From: Saccharothrix violaceirubra
GTDB taxonomy: Bacteria > Actinomycetota > Actinomycetes > Mycobacteriales > Pseudonocardiaceae
DNA length: 64,000 nucleotides
Reading direction: 5' to 3'
NCBI RefSeq assembly: GCF_014203755.1
Contig: NZ_JACHJS010000001.1
Location: forward strand, 4,340,001 to 4,404,000
Below are positions 47,018-58,740 of this stretch, piece after piece. The notes under the pieces were generated by a model. The model was not told the DNA's origin. It saw nothing but the letters and a program-made list of their open reading frames with translations, and did not search any database. Within the stretch, counting starts at the first letter, position 1; every line of letters begins with the position of its first letter. The translations under genes and the position numbers were made by a program.

Positions 47018-50000
47018 TCAGAACAGGCTGGGGCGCGGCACTTCCTGCCCGACCGCGAACCCGTCGTGCCAGCGCACGCCGTCGCCGACGAACCGCGACC
47101 CGTTCGACGTCGCCACGTACACGTCCGCGGTCGTGCCCCGGGTGAACGTCACGACGTCGTCCCGACCGTCACCGTCGAAGTCGCCCACGCCGGGCAGCTC
47201 CTCACCGACCGCGAAGTGGTCGTGCCACCGGGTCGACGCGCCGAAGGACGACCCCGTCGACAGCGCCACGGACACCGTTTCGTCCACAAAGGACACCACG
47301 TCGTCGCGACCGTCGCCGTCCACGTCGCCCAGCGTCGACCGACCGGGCAGCGCGGCGTGCCAGCTCCAGGCGTTCTGCACGAACTTCGTGCCATCGGACA
47401 GTGACACGTACGCCGCCCCGCCGGTGAACGTCACGATGTCGTCGCGGCCGTCCCCGTCCACGTCGCCGACCGCCGGGCGCTCGGTGCCCACCGCGAAGTG
47501 GTCGTGCCACTTCCAGCCGGCCTGCGCGAAACCGCGCCCGGTGGACAGCGACACGAACACGTCCGCGTTGTCGCCCCGGGTGAACGTGGCGATGTCGTCG
47601 CGGCCGTCGCCGTCGAAGTCGCCGACCAGCGGCACCTCCGCGTCGGCGGCGAAGTAGTCGTGCCACTTCCACCCGTCCTGCGCGAACTTCGTGCCGTCGG
47701 ACAGCGACACGAACACGTCGGCCGCCGCACCGCGGGTGAACGTCGCCACGTCGTACCTGCCGTCACCGTCGAAGTCGCCGGTCACCGGGATCTCGCCGTC
47801 GATCGCGAACCGGTCGTGCCACTTGACGGCGTCGCCGACGAACCGGCTGCCGTCGGACTTCGCCGCGAACACGTCCGCGGCCGTACCCCTGGTGAACGTC
47901 ACGATGTCATCGCGGCTGTCGCCGTCCACGTCGCTGCTCAACGGGTGCGCGGTGCGCGCCGTCGCGACCGCGCTCGGCGTGCCCGCGTTGCCCGCGGCGT
48001 CGACCGCGACGACCTTGTAGTACCAGTTCTGATTCGCGCGCAACACCTTGTGCGCGAACGACGTCGAAGCCGTCGTGCCCACCACGGTGAACGGGCCGGA
48101 CGCCGAGGTCGAGCCGAGCACCCGATAGGTGTCCACGGCCACGTCGTCGCTCGCGGGCTGCCAGTTCAGGCGCAGCGAGTGCGCACGCGTGCCGGAGAAC
48201 GCCAAACCGGTCGGCACCGAAGGCGCGGCGGTGTCCAGGAACGGCGGCACGAGGCTGTCGGCGGCGTACTTGGCCGCCGTCCACGCGCCGCCGACCGGGC
48301 GCAGCGTCACGGCGATCGACGACTTGCCCGCCGTCGCCGACGACGGCAACGCGTAGGTGTCGTCCAACCACCGCGAGATGTCATTGCCCAGCGGCTGTGC
48401 CCACGTGCCGACCGACACGCCGTCCACGAGCACGTCGGCCCGTTGTCCGGCGCGGGTCTGGTCGCCGAGCCTGCGCAGCAGCACGCCGGTATTGGTCGAC
48501 GCGACCGCGAGCCGGAACGAGGTCTGGCCGGTGGACGACCGCACGTCGTCGCGCACCACGACCTCGTCCTCGTCGCCCTCGAACCGGGACTCCAGCGCCG
48601 CCTGCGCGCCGCCGGTCTCCGTCCAGGAGTGGGCGGAGCGGGAGGCCGGGTCGCCCGCGTCGAGCACGTCCGTGCGGCGGGTCGCCGTCTCGGGCCGTGC
48701 GTAGAGGTAGGCCGTCGTGGAGTACTCGGCCGGCACATCGTTCTGCGGGCCGTGTTCGATGCCGAAGTCCAGCGCGGACCCGTAGCCGATCGAGTCGGCC
48801 AGCATCAGCCGGTAGACCGAGTCGCACTCGGTGGCGCAGCCGTCCCGCGCGACGAGGTGGCGGGTGTTGCCGTTGAACGGGTTGCCGAACTCGCCGCGGT
48901 CGAAGTACCAGCCGCCCTCGTAGAAGTCCTCGGTGCCGGTGCCGTGCCACTGCGGGCTGGGCGAGGAGTCGACGTGCACGCGCTCGTCGCCCTCCAGGTA
49001 GCCGCGACCGACCGTCGCGCCGCGCACGTTCTGGGTGACGCCGACCAGCTTGCCGCGCCCGGCGGCGGACACCATCGCCCAGTCCTGGCCGGGCGTGGTC
49101 GCGCCGACCTTGGACTGGGTGGTGAAGTACCCGGCGTCGCCGCCGGGGCCCAGCGCGGTGGTCCACCGGGCATCGGGCGCGGACGTCACCTCGGTACCGA
49201 TGCCCGACACCGCCGCCGTGCCGGTGTTGACCAGCTCCACGGTCGCGCCGGTCCGGTAGGGCATGGGCCACCAGCTCGACGACCAGCCCGCCGGGTCGGA
49301 CGCGAACATCAGCGAGCCCAACGTCCTGGCGGTGCCCAGGCCCGCGCCGAAGAACTCGCGTGCCGGACTGTCCACAGTGGTCTTGCCGTCGAACGTGATC
49401 CGCAGTCGCAGGGCCGACAGGTCGCCGCGCAACCGCAGCGCGGAGATCGCGCCGGGGCCGGTCGGCTGGGCCAGCGTGGTCCGCGCGCCGGGGGCGAGCG
49501 ACACGGTGCGGGACGCCGTCGTGGCACCGGCCGCGGCCGGTTTCGGGTCACGGGTGCCCGACGCGCGCAGCGTGGCGAGGACGTCGTCGGCGCGGTCGGC
49601 GGGGTTGAACGCCACGACCCCGTCGGCGGTCGGGAAGTGCCGGTAGTCCACGTGGTAGAAGTTGGGGTTGCGTTCGACCGTGATCTTCATCGAGGTCCGG
49701 TACGGCATGGGCACCTTCACCTGCACGCCACCGGAACTCTGGTCGGCCGTCGTGACGAGCGGGTGCACGAACGGTGCGCCCTGGCCGCCCGACACGAGGC
49801 TCTGGAGCGAGCGGTCGACGACCGTCCGCCCGTCCAGCTCGATCCTGATCTTGCCCACGGCCGTCATGTCGCCGGTCGGCCGCCCGGCGGTGCCCTGGGT
49901 GAACCACATCGACGCGATCTCGCCCGCGCCGGCGTCCTCCGCGATGACGCACCCCTGCGCGTCGGTGCGCAGGCACGAGTACCGGCCGGAGAACCCGTCG

Positions 50001-50212
50001 TGGTCGTTGGAGCCGTCACGGCCGAAGCTGGAGAACTGCCGGGTCTGGCCGCCCGGCGGGGTGAGGGTCGGCAACCGGTCGAGCTGCCGGTAGGTGTCCC
50101 AGCCGTGGGCGCCGACCTCGGCGACGGCCGTCGGGTCCGCGTGCGCGACCGGCACGGCGAGCGCCGCGGCGGTCAACGCCACCACGGTGGCCCGGAACGC
50201 TGTTGTCCGCAT
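47018..50212 (-). CDS. Secreted GH172 (DUF2961) glycoside hydrolase with FnIII and FG-GAP repeats
   Basis: A 1064-aa exported enzyme: signal peptide (1-26), then a DUF2961/GH172 domain (about 40-600) with [13 protein letters not shown], whose Glu is a catalytic candidate, and [10 protein letters not shown] fibronectin III domain follows (about 669-755) and six FG-GAP-like repeats (759-1064; [18 protein letters not shown]-type loops). Known GH172 enzymes act on fructofuranosyl or arabinofuranosyl linkages, so mycobacterial-type arabinan or difructose-type substrates are possible. ATG 50212 follows GGGAGG. Confidence 0.88.
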   Translation of the reverse strand: MRTTAFRATVVALTAAALAVPVAHADPTAVAEVGAHGWDTYRQLDRLPTLTPPGGQTRQFSSFGRDGSNDHDGFSGRYSCLRTDAQGCVIAEDAGAGEIASMWFTQGTAGRPTGDMTAVGKIRIELDGRTVVDRSLQSLVSGGQGAPFVHPLVTTADQSSGGVQVKVPMPYRTSMKITVERNPNFYHVDYRHFPTADGVVAFNPADRADDVLATLRASGTRDPKPAAAGATTASRTVSLAPGARTTLAQPTGPGAISALRLRGDLSALRLRITFDGKTTVDSPAREFFGAGLGTARTLGSLMFASDPAGWSSSWWPMPYRTGATVELVNTGTAAVSGIGTEVTSAPDARWTTALGPGGDAGYFTTQSKVGATTPGQDWAMVSAAGRGKLVGVTQNVRGATVGRGYLEGDERVHVDSSPSPQWHGTGTEDFYEGGWYFDRGEFGNPFNGNTRHLVARDGCATECDSVYRLMLADSIGYGSALDFGIEHGPQNDVPAEYSTTAYLYARPETATRRTDVLDAGDPASRSAHSWTETGGAQAALESRFEGDEDEVVVRDDVRSSTGQTSFRLAVASTNTGVLLRRLGDQTRAGQRADVLVDGVSVGTWAQPLGNDISRWLDDTYALPSSATAGKSSIAVTLRPVGGAWTAAKYAADSLVPPFLDTAAPSVPTGLAFSGTRAHSLRLNWQPASDDVAVDTYRVLGSTSASGPFTVVGTTASTSFAHKVLRANQNWYYKVVAVDAAGNAGTPSAVATARTAHPLSSDVDGDSRDDIVTFTRGTAADVFAAKSDGSRFVGDAVKWHDRFAIDGEIPVTGDFDGDGRYDVATFTRGAAADVFVSLSDGTKFAQDGWKWHDYFAADAEVPLVGDFDGDGRDDIATFTRGDNADVFVSLSTGRGFAQAGWKWHDHFAVGTERPAVGDVDGDGRDDIVTFTGGAAYVSLSDGTKFVQNAWSWHAALPGRSTLGDVDGDGRDDVVSFVDETVSVALSTGSSFGASTRWHDHFAVGEELPGVGDFDGDGRDDVVTFTRGTTADVYVATSNGSRFVGDGVRWHDGFAVGQEVPRPSLF

Positions 50213-50232
50213 GACTCTGCCTCCCAAGAGGG

Positions 50233-50263
50233 GAAGCGGGGACGCCGTGGGCGTCCCCGCTTC
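50233..50263 (-). terminator. Strong hairpin between CHAP and GH172 genes
   Basis: A perfect 14-bp stem (GAAGCGGGGACGCC and complement) with a GTG loop between the CHAP stop (50271) and the GH172 start (50212). Confidence 0.85.
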
Positions 50264-50270
50264 GAACGGG

Positions 50271-51773
50271 TCAGGCCCCGGGCGGGCTGACGTAACCGGA
50301 GATCAGCACGTTGTTGCCGCCGGCGCGGGCCGTGATCGGGTTGATCGTGCTCAAGGCCACCTTGGAGGTGGTCGGGCTGCCGCCCGCCGCGTTGCCGTCG
50401 ATCGTCGAGATCGTGCCGTTCGAGTTGACCGACGCCACGATGGCGACGTGGCCGCCCATGCCGGAGCCGGGCTCGCCGTAGATCACCCAGTCGCCGACGG
50501 CCGGGTTGCCGACCTGACCGGCCGGGCGGCGCTTGAACAGGCCGCGCTCCGCGCCCCAGCTGCCCAGGTCGGTGGCGACGCCCTTGCCACGCGGGACACC
50601 CTTGATACCGGCTCGGTCCCACACCCAGGTGGCGAAGTAGGCACACCAGTTGTACCTCGCACAATCGCCGTACTTGAGGCAACCCGGGTACTTGACGCCC
50701 AGCTCGCCGCGTGCGACGTCGACAATGGCGGTACGCAGCGACGTGGTGCCGCCCAGCAGGAACGTGGCGATGTCCGCTTTCCGGTCACCGTCGAAGTCGC
50801 CCACGCGGGGCACCTCGGTGTTGGTGGCGAAGTGGTCGTGCCACTTGATCGAGGTGCCGACGAACGCGCTACCGGTGGACGAGGCCACGAACACGTCGGC
50901 CGCCGCGCCGCGGGTGAACGTCGCGATGTCCGCCTTGCCGTCGCCGTTGAAGTCGCCGACCTCGGGAAGCTCGGTGCGGATCGCGAAGAACTCGTGCCAC
51001 CTCCAACTGTCCTGGACGAACTTCGTGCCGTCCGACAGCGACACGTAGACGTCGCCCGCCTCGCCCCGGGTGAAGGTGACGATGTCGTCCTTGCCGTCGC
51101 CGTTGAAGTCACCGGAGTCGACGATCTCGCCACCGATGCCGAAGTGGTTGTGCCACACCGAACTCGGGCTGAACCCGGAGCCGGTCGACAGCGCCACGTA
51201 AACGTCCGACGTGTCACCGCGGGTGAAGGTGGCGATGTCGTCCTTGCCGTCGCCGTTGAAGTCGCCGACCAGCGGGGTCTCGTTGCCGATCGAGAAGAAG
51301 TCGTGCCACTTCACCGACGTGCCCGCGAAACCCGACCCCGTCGACAAGGCGACGAACACGTCACCGGTGCCGGAGCGGGTGAACGTGACGATGTCGTCCT
51401 TGTTGTCGCCGTTGAAATCGCCGACCAACGGAGTTTCCGTGCCGAAGGCGAAGTTGTCGTGCCACTTCACCGACGTGCCGCTGAAGCCGTTGCCCGTGGA
51501 CAGCGCCACGTACACGTCACCGGAGGTGCCCTGGGTGAACGTGGCGACGTCGTCCCTGTTGTCGCCGTTGAAGTCACCCGTCAGCGGGATCTCGTTGCCG
51601 ATGCCGAAGAACTCGTGCCACTTCCAGCTGTCCTGCACGAACCGGCCACCGTCGGACAGCGACACGTACACGTCGCCTGTCGGGTCCGCGGCCGACGCCG
51701 TGGGCGCGGTGCCGGACACCCCCGCGAGCGCGGCGGCGCCGACGGCGAGTGTCGCCAATCCCTTCCTGAACAT
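50271..51773 (-). CDS. Secreted CHAP amidase/peptidase with FG-GAP repeats
   Basis: A 500-aa exported protein: signal peptide (1-28, ending ASAAD), about seven FG-GAP-like repeats of ~50 residues (28-370; [17 protein letters not shown]), then a C-terminal CHAP domain (about 375-490). The domain holds the catalytic Cys in [11 protein letters not shown] and His in [12 protein letters not shown] enzymes cleave peptidoglycan cross-bridges or amide bonds. Here the repeats precede the enzyme, opposite to the neighbours. ATG 51773 follows GGGGGAAGG; ATG 51788 overlaps the upstream stop. Confidence 0.9.
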   Translation of the reverse strand: MFRKGLATLAVGAAALAGVSGTAPTASAADPTGDVYVSLSDGGRFVQDSWKWHEFFGIGNEIPLTGDFNGDNRDDVATFTQGTSGDVYVALSTGNGFSGTSVKWHDNFAFGTETPLVGDFNGDNKDDIVTFTRSGTGDVFVALSTGSGFAGTSVKWHDFFSIGNETPLVGDFNGDGKDDIATFTRGDTSDVYVALSTGSGFSPSSVWHNHFGIGGEIVDSGDFNGDGKDDIVTFTRGEAGDVYVSLSDGTKFVQDSWRWHEFFAIRTELPEVGDFNGDGKADIATFTRGAAADVFVASSTGSAFVGTSIKWHDHFATNTEVPRVGDFDGDRKADIATFLLGGTTSLRTAIVDVARGELGVKYPGCLKYGDCARYNWCAYFATWVWDRAGIKGVPRGKGVATDLGSWGAERGLFKRRPAGQVGNPAVGDWVIYGEPGSGMGGHVAIVASVNSNGTISTIDGNAAGGSPTTSKVALSTINPITARAGGNNVLISGYVSPPGA

Positions 51774-51787
51774 GCCTTCCCCCTTCA

Positions 51788-53371
51788 TCAGAGCACACCC
51801 GGCGCCGGGATCTCGGCGCCGATCGCGAAGAACTCGTGCCACTTCCAGCTGTCCTGCACGAACTTCGTGCCGTCGGACAGCGACACGTAGACGTCACCAC
51901 CGGTACCCCGGGTGAACGTCACGATGTCGTCCTTGCCGTCACCGTTGAAATCACCGACGCCAGGAATCTCGCCGTCGATCGCGAAGTGGCCGTGCCACAC
52001 CGAACTCGGGCCGAACCCGGTCCCGGTCGACCGCGCCACATACGCGTCGCCCCGGCCGCCTCGGGTGAACGTGATGATGTCGTCCTTGCCGTCACCGTCG
52101 AAGTCGCCCACCGAGGGCAACTCGCCGTTGACGGAGAAGAACTCGTGCCACTTCACCGACGTGCCCGCGAAGGACGAGCCCGTCGACCGCGCCACGAACA
52201 CGTCGCCGCCCGTGCCGCGGGCGAAGGTGACGATGTCGTCCTTGCCGTCGCCGTCGAAGTCGCCCACACCGGGGATCTCGCCACCGGCCGCGAAGAAGTC
52301 GTGCCACTTGACCGACGTCCCGGCGAACGACGAACCCGTCGACAAGGCAACGAACACATCCGCGTTGGTGCCCCGCGTGAAGGTCGCGATGTCGTCCTTG
52401 CCGTCGCCGTTGAAGTCGCCCACGGCCGGGATCTCGTCGCCCGCGGCGAAGAATTCGTGCCACTTCACCGACGTCCCGGCGAACGACGAACCCGTCGACA
52501 AGGCAACGAACACATCCGCCGCGGTACCCCGGGTGAACGTGGCGACGTCGTCCTTGCCGTCGCCGTTGAAGTCGCCGGTCAACGGGATCTCGTTGCCGGT
52601 GGCGAAGAACTCGTGCCACTTGACCGACGTGCCCGCGAACCCGGACCCGGTGGAGGCGGCCACGAACACGTCCGCCGCCGTGCCCCGGCTGAACGTCGCG
52701 ATGTCCGTCTTGCCGTCACCGGTGAAGTCCGTGCCGCCACCGCCGACGATCACGTCGGTGCGGCTCGGCCCGATCGTGTTCAGCGCGTACAGGTTGTACG
52801 TCCGCATGACGCTGATGACATCGGAGGCATAGGACGGCCTGTTGTTGTAGACCGGGGCCACCGCGGCGATGAACCGGTCCGGGTCGTGCCGGAACGGCAG
52901 CGCTCCCGCGTAAGCGTCGACCGTCGTCACCAGTCGTCCGTAGTCGCGGTAGGAGTCCCGCATCGAGGCGTAGACCCGGAAGTACGCGGTGGTGGTGTAG
53001 CAACTCCCGTCCGGCCGGCACTCGTCCGTGACGTACTTGTGGCAGCCGATCGCGATCGGACCGGGCCTGTCCGGCTCAGCGCACTTGAAGCCGAAGTGGT
53101 TGTTGTCCTTGGTCGTCAGCCCGCTGGCGCCCCACCTCGACTCGATGCCTGCCTGTCCCAGAATCACCGATGCCGGGATGTCGTACTCCGCCATCACCGC
53201 CTGCGCGACGGGCCCCGCCATCGCGATGTAGGCCGCCGGGTCGACGGCCGCGGCCCCGACCTGATCCGTACTCGGCAAAGGATCGGCGCCCGCCGTTCCC
53301 GCCGCGGCGGCGAGTGCCGCCGTCACCATCACCAGGGCGCGCACCACGCGCCCTGTCCGTCTGTCCGTCAT
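51788..53371 (-). CDS. Secreted GH73-like glucosaminidase with FG-GAP repeats
   Basis: A 527-aa exported cell-wall hydrolase: signal peptide (1-29), GH73/FlgJ-type domain (about 43-190) with catalytic Glu77 in [13 protein letters not shown] and NNHFGFKC, then about six near-identical FG-GAP-like repeats to the C-terminus ([26 protein letters not shown]). It likely cuts N-acetylglucosaminyl-beta-1,4-N-acetylmuramyl bonds. Its stop overlaps ATG 51788 of the CHAP gene region, so both are in one operon. ATG 53371 follows GGGGAC. Confidence 0.9.
   Translation of the reverse strand: MTDRRTGRVVRALVMVTAALAAAAGTAGADPLPSTDQVGAAAVDPAAYIAMAGPVAQAVMAEYDIPASVILGQAGIESRWGASGLTTKDNNHFGFKCAEPDRPGPIAIGCHKYVTDECRPDGSCYTTTAYFRVYASMRDSYRDYGRLVTTVDAYAGALPFRHDPDRFIAAVAPVYNNRPSYASDVISVMRTYNLYALNTIGPSRTDVIVGGGGTDFTGDGKTDIATFSRGTAADVFVAASTGSGFAGTSVKWHEFFATGNEIPLTGDFNGDGKDDVATFTRGTAADVFVALSTGSSFAGTSVKWHEFFAAGDEIPAVGDFNGDGKDDIATFTRGTNADVFVALSTGSSFAGTSVKWHDFFAAGGEIPGVGDFDGDGKDDIVTFARGTGGDVFVARSTGSSFAGTSVKWHEFFSVNGELPSVGDFDGDGKDDIITFTRGGRGDAYVARSTGTGFGPSSVWHGHFAIDGEIPGVGDFNGDGKDDIVTFTRGTGGDVYVSLSDGTKFVQDSWKWHEFFAIGAEIPAPGVL
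52311..52519. repeat. Near-identical DNA repeats inside the FG-GAP region
   Basis: A 53-bp stretch at 52311-52363 recurs without change at 52467-52519, an offset of 156 bp or 52 codons, which is one FG-GAP repeat. Exact identity at synonymous sites points to recent duplication or gene conversion. Confidence 0.9.
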
Positions 53372-53424
53372 GTCGTCCCCGGTGTCCGCTTGACCGGGAG
53401 GGCGTTCCCCCCTGGTCGCAGACG

Positions 53425-56358
53425 CTAGGGACGGGTTCTCAAGGAACTCTGCGAGCTTTCTGCGAACAGCGGTTCGCGCGCTTCCCGGCTGCCGTGCCGG
53501 GTGAACAGGGCCAGTGCTTCCGCCCGTTCGGCATCGGCCTGTTCGGACAGATGGAGCTGGTCGGCGGCCGTGGCCAGATCGCGCAGGCACCGCGCGCGCC
53601 ACAGTGGCAGACCCAGCGCGTCCCACCACCGCACGGACCGCGTCAGGTGCGCACGGGCGTCGGTCGGACAGCTGCGCACCAGGTCCAGTTCGCCGAGGGT
53701 GCGCAGCACGAGCGCCTGGCCGAAACCGTCCTGCATCTCGTGACACGTCCGGTAGGCGTCGTCGAGCAGCCCGGCGGCCTCGTCCACGTCGCCCAGTCGC
53801 AACGACACCTTCGCCAACGCCTGCGCGGTGTACGCGGCGCTGAGCCGGTTGCCGGCCGCTCGGATCACGTCGTGCGCCTGCCGGCAGTCGCGGTCCGCCT
53901 CGGCGAGCCGACCCGCCGCGCGGTGCGCGATACCCCGGGTCCGTACGGCCATGCCGACGCCGTGCTCGTCGCCCGCCTCCGCGTACCACTCCGCCGCACG
54001 ATCACACGCCCGCACCGCGCCGTCGATGTCGCCCACCTCGGTCAACGTGGACGCGCGCACGTGCGAGAGCCGTGCCAGCGCACGCGGCTCGCGCAGGTCG
54101 GGTTCGGCGGCGTCGAACTCGGCCAGCGCGGCGGTCAGGTTGCCCCGGTCGCGCAGCACGCCGCCGAGCAGCACCCGCAGCACGGCCTGTCGGCCGCGAT
54201 CACCCACCGCGCCGTAGGCCCGGGTCGCCTGTGCGTAGTAGTCGGCCGCCTCGTCGGGCCGGTCCTGCTCGCTGCGCAACCACCCCAACCCGGCCAGCAG
54301 CAGCCCCTGCGCCGCGTGGTCGCCCGCCGCGCGGGCCGCGTCGAGTGCCGCCGTGTGCGACCGCCACCAGTGGGCGAACTGGTTCTCCACCGCGAACGTC
54401 GAGGCGCACAGCACCGCTGCCAACCGGGTCGCAGCGGTGACCGAGCCCAGTTCGGCGAGCCGTTCCACGGCCGCCAGGAGCGCGGACTGCTCGGCCGCGA
54501 ACCAGGCCACCGGGTCGGTCCGCACGGCCGCGAGCCAGTCCGCCGGCGGCTCGACCCCCACCGACAACTCGGGTCGCAGCACCCACGTCCGGAAGTCGCC
54601 CGACACCCGCTCCACCAGCGAGGCCCAGCAGGCGGCGGCGCGTTCCGCGGCGGCCACCAGGTCCGCGTGCGCCTCCTCTTCCTCGCCGCGTTCCCAGGCG
54701 AACGCCCTCGTCAGGTCGTGCGGCCGGTAGCGGGACGAGCCCGTGCCGTCCACGCCGACCACGTCCAGCAGTTGCGCGCGGACCAGCGCGTCGACCACGT
54801 CCTCGGCCTCGTCCACCGGCACGTCCAGCAGCACCGCGACCAGCCACGCGGTGAAGTCCGGCACGCCGAGCCAGCCGACCCGGCGCAGTGCCCGGCGTTG
54901 CGGCTCGGTCAACCCGGCGTAGCTGAGCAGCAGGCTGCCGCGCACCTCCAGATCACCGACCGCGAGTTCGTCCAGCAGCCGCCGCTGCTCGCCCAGCCGC
55001 CGCGCCAACCGGGACAGCGGCCAGTCCCGGCGTGCCGCCAGCCGGGCACCGGCGATGCGCACCGCCAGCGGCAGCCGACCGCACAGCCGCACGATGTCGC
55101 GCGCCCGTGCCGGTTCGGCCGCCGCCCGGTCCGCGCCGACCAGGGAACCCAGCAGCGCCAACGATTCCTCTTCGTCCAACTCGCCCAGTTCGACGTGCTC
55201 GACGCCCTCCAGCGCGGCCGGTCGGGCCCGCCCGGTGATCAGGCACCCACACCGGCCGGCGGGCAGCAGGGGCCGGGCCTGCCGCTCGTCGGCCGCGTCG
55301 TCCAGCACGACGAGCAAGCGGCGTTCGGCGGTGATCGTCCGGTACAGGGCGGACAGCTCGTCCGGGTCGTCGGGCACCGCGGCCGGCGGCACGCCCAGCG
55401 CCCGCACGAACCGGCCGAGCACCTCGGCCGGGTCGACGCGGTCCGGGCGCGAGCCGTGCAGTCGGGCGTGCAGCACACCGTCGGGGTAGCGATCGCGCAG
55501 CCGGTGGGCCAGGTGGACGGCGAACGCGCTCTTGCCGGTGCCCGCCTTGCCCGACACGGCGACCAGCGGCACGTCCCGACCGGTCAACGCGTCGAGTTCG
55601 GCCGCGCGGCCGGTGAAGTCCACGATGTCGGGCGGCAACTGGCCCGGCGTCGCGAGGCTCGGGGCCGCGGGCTCGCCGGCGAGCGCCCGGTCGTGCGCGG
55701 CCCGCAGCTCCGCGCCCGGCTCGACGCCCAACTCGTCGACCAGCACCCGCCGCGACTCCCGGTAGGCGGCCAAGGCGTCGGACTGCCGGCCTTCACCGGA
55801 CAGCGCCAACACCCACCTGCTGCGCAACCGTTCGCGCAACGGGTGCGCCTCGACCAGCCCGGCGAGCGTGGCCGCCGACACCGGCCCGCCCGCGTCGAAC
55901 AGGTCCTCGTGGATCTCGGACCACAGCGCCTCCAGCCGCACGCGCTGGTCGTCGGCCCACCGCCCGGCCGTGCCGCCCAACGGCGTGCCGCGCCACAACT
56001 CCAGCGCGGCCGACAGGGCTCCGGCCCGGTCGTCGACGGCCGGCGCGGACCGCCCGTCCGCGACGAGGCGTTCGCACCGCTCGAGGTCGGACGGCGCGTC
56101 CAGCAGGTAGCCCCCGCCCCGCCGCACGAGCACGTCACCCACGACCCGGCGCAATGCCGACACGTGCGTCTGCACGGCCGCACGGGCGTTGTGCGGGGTC
56201 TGTTCGCCCCACAACGCGTCGACAATGCGCTCGACGTCGACCACCCGCCGCCCGCCGAAAACCAATACCGCGACCAACGTGCGCGCCCGGCCCCCGCCGA
56301 CCGCCACGTCCCGCCCGCCGTCCCACGCCGTGACCGGCCCCAATACCCGGAACTCCAC
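53425..56358 (-). CDS. SARP/AfsR-type transcriptional activator
   Basis: A 977-aa regulator: N-terminal OmpR-like winged helix ([46 protein letters not shown]), bacterial transcriptional activation domain (to about 250), NB-ARC ATPase with P-loop [11 protein letters not shown] (about 275) and [10 protein letters not shown], then C-terminal TPR-like repeats. SARPs bind heptameric direct repeats upstream of their targets. It lies 53 bp upstream of the GH73/CHAP/GH172 block on the same strand, so it may drive those wall-hydrolase genes instead of an antibiotic cluster. Start is GTG. Confidence 0.92.
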   Translation of the reverse strand: MEFRVLGPVTAWDGGRDVAVGGGRARTLVAVLVFGGRRVVDVERIVDALWGEQTPHNARAAVQTHVSALRRVVGDVLVRRGGGYLLDAPSDLERCERLVADGRSAPAVDDRAGALSAALELWRGTPLGGTAGRWADDQRVRLEALWSEIHEDLFDAGGPVSAATLAGLVEAHPLRERLRSRWVLALSGEGRQSDALAAYRESRRVLVDELGVEPGAELRAAHDRALAGEPAAPSLATPGQLPPDIVDFTGRAAELDALTGRDVPLVAVSGKAGTGKSAFAVHLAHRLRDRYPDGVLHARLHGSRPDRVDPAEVLGRFVRALGVPPAAVPDDPDELSALYRTITAERRLLVVLDDAADERQARPLLPAGRCGCLITGRARPAALEGVEHVELGELDEEESLALLGSLVGADRAAAEPARARDIVRLCGRLPLAVRIAGARLAARRDWPLSRLARRLGEQRRLLDELAVGDLEVRGSLLLSYAGLTEPQRRALRRVGWLGVPDFTAWLVAVLLDVPVDEAEDVVDALVRAQLLDVVGVDGTGSSRYRPHDLTRAFAWERGEEEEAHADLVAAAERAAACWASLVERVSGDFRTWVLRPELSVGVEPPADWLAAVRTDPVAWFAAEQSALLAAVERLAELGSVTAATRLAAVLCASTFAVENQFAHWWRSHTAALDAARAAGDHAAQGLLLAGLGWLRSEQDRPDEAADYYAQATRAYGAVGDRGRQAVLRVLLGGVLRDRGNLTAALAEFDAAEPDLREPRALARLSHVRASTLTEVGDIDGAVRACDRAAEWYAEAGDEHGVGMAVRTRGIAHRAAGRLAEADRDCRQAHDVIRAAGNRLSAAYTAQALAKVSLRLGDVDEAAGLLDDAYRTCHEMQDGFGQALVLRTLGELDLVRSCPTDARAHLTRSVRWWDALGLPLWRARCLRDLATAADQLHLSEQADAERAEALALFTRHGSREAREPLFAESSQSSLRTRP

Positions 56359-56498
56359 CTGTGCCCCCCAGCAGCAGAACCGCGCCCGTTTCTACCAGCG
56401 GGACCGTCGGACACGCCCGGGATTCTCAGCGTATGGAGAATTCTTGACATCACTTACCACCGGATGTCCCCGCGACTGACGACGGGTACGGTTTCCGG

Positions 56499-57335
56499 GT
56501 GGGGAACGACGAGCGGATCGGGGTGTTCTACGACGGCACCTGGTTCGCGTATGTAAGCGACTACTACGCGTCGGTGCACCCGCGTGCCGCCCGGGTTTCG
56601 TTGGACGGTTTCCACGACGCGCTGCGCTGGTACGTGCACACCGTCACGGGCAGGCCGTTGGCCGAGTGCGTGGTGAGCGAGGCGCACTACGTCCGCGGTC
56701 GGATCGAGACGCCCGCCGTCGCGTTCGACGCGGTGCTGGCGGCGGCCGGAGTGGTGCGGCACGACCTGCCGCTGCACGGGGGCAAGGAGAAGGGCGTGGA
56801 CGTCCACCTCGCCCTGGAGGCGTGGGTGCGTGCCACCTCGGTGCCGTTGCGGTGGGTCGTCCTGGTCACCGGGGACGCGGACTTCACGCCCCTGGCGGCA
56901 CGCCTGGTCGCACACGGGGTGCGCGTGGTGCTCCCGGTCGTGGACGGCGGCCTCCTCGCGCCCGCCTGGATGCCGCGCACCGCAGCGCCCCTGCGGGCGG
57001 CGGCCTCGGCGACGCCCGCCTTCGAGGACCTGTTCGCACCGGCCGACCGCGCCGACTACCCGCTGCGGGCGCCGTTCGTGCGGACTTCGGGCGGCTGGGC
57101 GTCGGCGGCCGGTGAGCCGCGGGGACGGCGTCAGGGCACGGTGACCGGGTGGAAACCGGGACAGGCGCACGGCTTCATCACCGACATCCGCGGCGCGTCG
57201 TGGTTCGTGTCCGGCGACGACCTCCCGGAGGGGTCGAAGTCCCTGCCGGTGGGGACGTCGGTGTCGTTCTCCGGCCCCTCCACTCCCCCGGTGGGCCACA
57301 GGTACCCGAGGGCGTACGCGGTCCAACTCGCCTGA
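56499..57335 (+). CDS. NYN-domain RNase-like protein fused to a cold-shock OB domain
   Basis: A 278-aa cytosolic protein. Residues 5-165 form a NYN (LabA/DUF88, PIN-like) domain with acidic residues D12 (GVFYDGTWF), D101 (KEKGVDVHLA) and D126/D128 (VTGDADFTPL), the expected metal site for RNA cleavage. Residues 212-277 resemble a cold-shock OB fold (GTVTGWKPGQAHGFITDIRGASWFV) that could bind single-stranded RNA. The fusion suggests RNA turnover or surveillance. Start GTG 56499 follows a G-rich region. It is divergent from the SARP gene. Confidence 0.85.
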   Translation: MGNDERIGVFYDGTWFAYVSDYYASVHPRAARVSLDGFHDALRWYVHTVTGRPLAECVVSEAHYVRGRIETPAVAFDAVLAAAGVVRHDLPLHGGKEKGVDVHLALEAWVRATSVPLRWVVLVTGDADFTPLAARLVAHGVRVVLPVVDGGLLAPAWMPRTAAPLRAAASATPAFEDLFAPADRADYPLRAPFVRTSGGWASAAGEPRGRRQGTVTGWKPGQAHGFITDIRGASWFVSGDDLPEGSKSLPVGTSVSFSGPSTPPVGHRYPRAYAVQLA

Positions 57336-57501
57336 GGACGTGCACAGCGGGTGACGCGGGACACCGCGAAGCCGCCGACTACATGGTCCCCGCGCGCGGT
57401 CTGCCGAATTCCCGCCGCGACCGCACGAAGGCCCCGTAGCGTTGGTCACGGAACGTCATCGAATCCTGACCACCACGGTGGACATGGACCAAGGGGGCAC
57501 A

Positions 57502-58662
57502 TTGCCAAAACGCCATGCGATGGTCATGGCGTGCGTCCTGGCGGGTACCTTCGGGTGCTCGCCGGCGACGTCACCGGACCCTGACTTATCCCCGACACCC
57601 GCCGCCTCGGCACGCGTCGTCGAATCCGGCACGACCATGCCCGACCTGACCGCGCTCGGCCCCGGAAAACTGTTGTCCTGCCAGGTGCAACCGACCGCCG
57701 AATGGCGGGACGTGATCGCGAACCGGAAGATCGGCCCCCCGGACGAGACCGCGCTGCTCGTCGTCGACGCGGCCAGTGCGGACGGCTCGAAGGTGTTCGC
57801 CAGTGCCGTCGAGAACGGCGAGACCAGGGTGCTCATGATCACCGGCGGTAGGCGGCACGAAATCCTGCGCCTGCCCAAGCCCCAGCAGGCGTTCGGCTTC
57901 GACTTCGACGGCCGCTGGCTCACCTTCGGCATCGGCTACAACCCGGCCAGTCAACACCTGTGGACGGCGCACGCGTGGGACTCGGAATCCACCGCCGAAC
58001 CGTTCCTCGTCGCGGACAACCGCGAAGGTCATGGCGGCCCGTGGTTCTTCAGCCACGCCCACAAGGGCAAGGCCGCCTGGGTCCAGGGCACCGGCGAAGC
58101 GGTCGAACCCCATGCCGTGCACCTCTACGACCTCGCCACCAGGACCGACCGGATCATCGACCTGGGCCCGGTCGACGGCCCGCTGTTCTTCGGCGACCTG
58201 CTCCTGTGGCGGCGACTCGACCTCAAGTCCGACACCGGCCGGTTCAAGGCCGTGACCCTCGACGGCAGGGACGCCGGACTCCCGGACGCGCTGAACCAGG
58301 CACAACCGGACTGGTACGCCGCGGCCGACGACCGCACGGTCGTCTGGGTCACCAAAGATCCCAGGACGCTCTACGCCTGGCGTGCCGACTGGCCCGGGGT
58401 ACGGGAGATCGCCCGGATCGAGCCGGGCGTACAGATGCCGGGCATGAGCTTCCCGAAGGTCTCCGGCGACCTGGTGACCTGGACGTCCCGGACCTCGTTC
58501 GTCACCGACCTGCGCACCGGGGCCACGTTCCACCCCGACCGGATGGCGCACACCATGGACGTCGTCGGCGGCGCGTTCGTCGTGTCCTACAACGGAGCCG
58601 GGGGCACCGCGCCGCCGTCGGTGGTGCCGCTGGGCGAACTGCCCCCGCTGCCTTCGTGCTGA
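57502..58662 (+). CDS. Lipoprotein, beta-propeller-like
   Basis: A 386-aa protein. TTG 57502 (LPKRHAMVMACVLAGTFGCSP) has AAGGGGG upstream and gives a compact lipoprotein-like signal with Cys about residue 19; ATG 57484 is an alternative. The mature part has recurring blade-like motifs (GRWLTFGIGYN, LFFGDLLLWRRLD, VVWVTKDPRTLYAWRAD, SGDLVTWTSRTSF) consistent with a TolB- or YncE-like propeller. No catalytic motif is visible. It may sense or scaffold extracytoplasmic components. Confidence 0.72.
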   Translation: MPKRHAMVMACVLAGTFGCSPATSPDPDLSPTPAASARVVESGTTMPDLTALGPGKLLSCQVQPTAEWRDVIANRKIGPPDETALLVVDAASADGSKVFASAVENGETRVLMITGGRRHEILRLPKPQQAFGFDFDGRWLTFGIGYNPASQHLWTAHAWDSESTAEPFLVADNREGHGGPWFFSHAHKGKAAWVQGTGEAVEPHAVHLYDLATRTDRIIDLGPVDGPLFFGDLLLWRRLDLKSDTGRFKAVTLDGRDAGLPDALNQAQPDWYAAADDRTVVWVTKDPRTLYAWRADWPGVREIARIEPGVQMPGMSFPKVSGDLVTWTSRTSFVTDLRTGATFHPDRMAHTMDVVGGAFVVSYNGAGGTAPPSVVPLGELPPLPSC

Positions 58663-58664
58663 AA

Positions 58665-58682
58665 GGTAGCGCCTGCACCACC
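58665..58682. promoter_or_regulatory. Candidate NarL-type operator, copy 1
   Basis: GGTAGCGCCTGCACCACC lies 59 bp upstream of the small membrane protein gene. It matches 17 of 18 bases of the site at 60827-60844. Downstream bases (CCGGCAG, GGGATCG) are also shared. Confidence 0.55.
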
Positions 58683-58740
58683 CTCGATCCGGCAGCCGAG
58701 GGGATCGTGACGACCACACCGCGAACCTACCGTTTACCCC

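Noticed and set aside
47498..50290. A 930-codon open frame on the plus strand
   Set aside because: It is the antisense shadow of the GH172 gene, with random composition.
53425..56358. SARP as part of an antibiotic biosynthetic cluster
   Set aside because: No PKS, NRPS or tailoring genes lie within the window on either side; neighbours are wall hydrolases.
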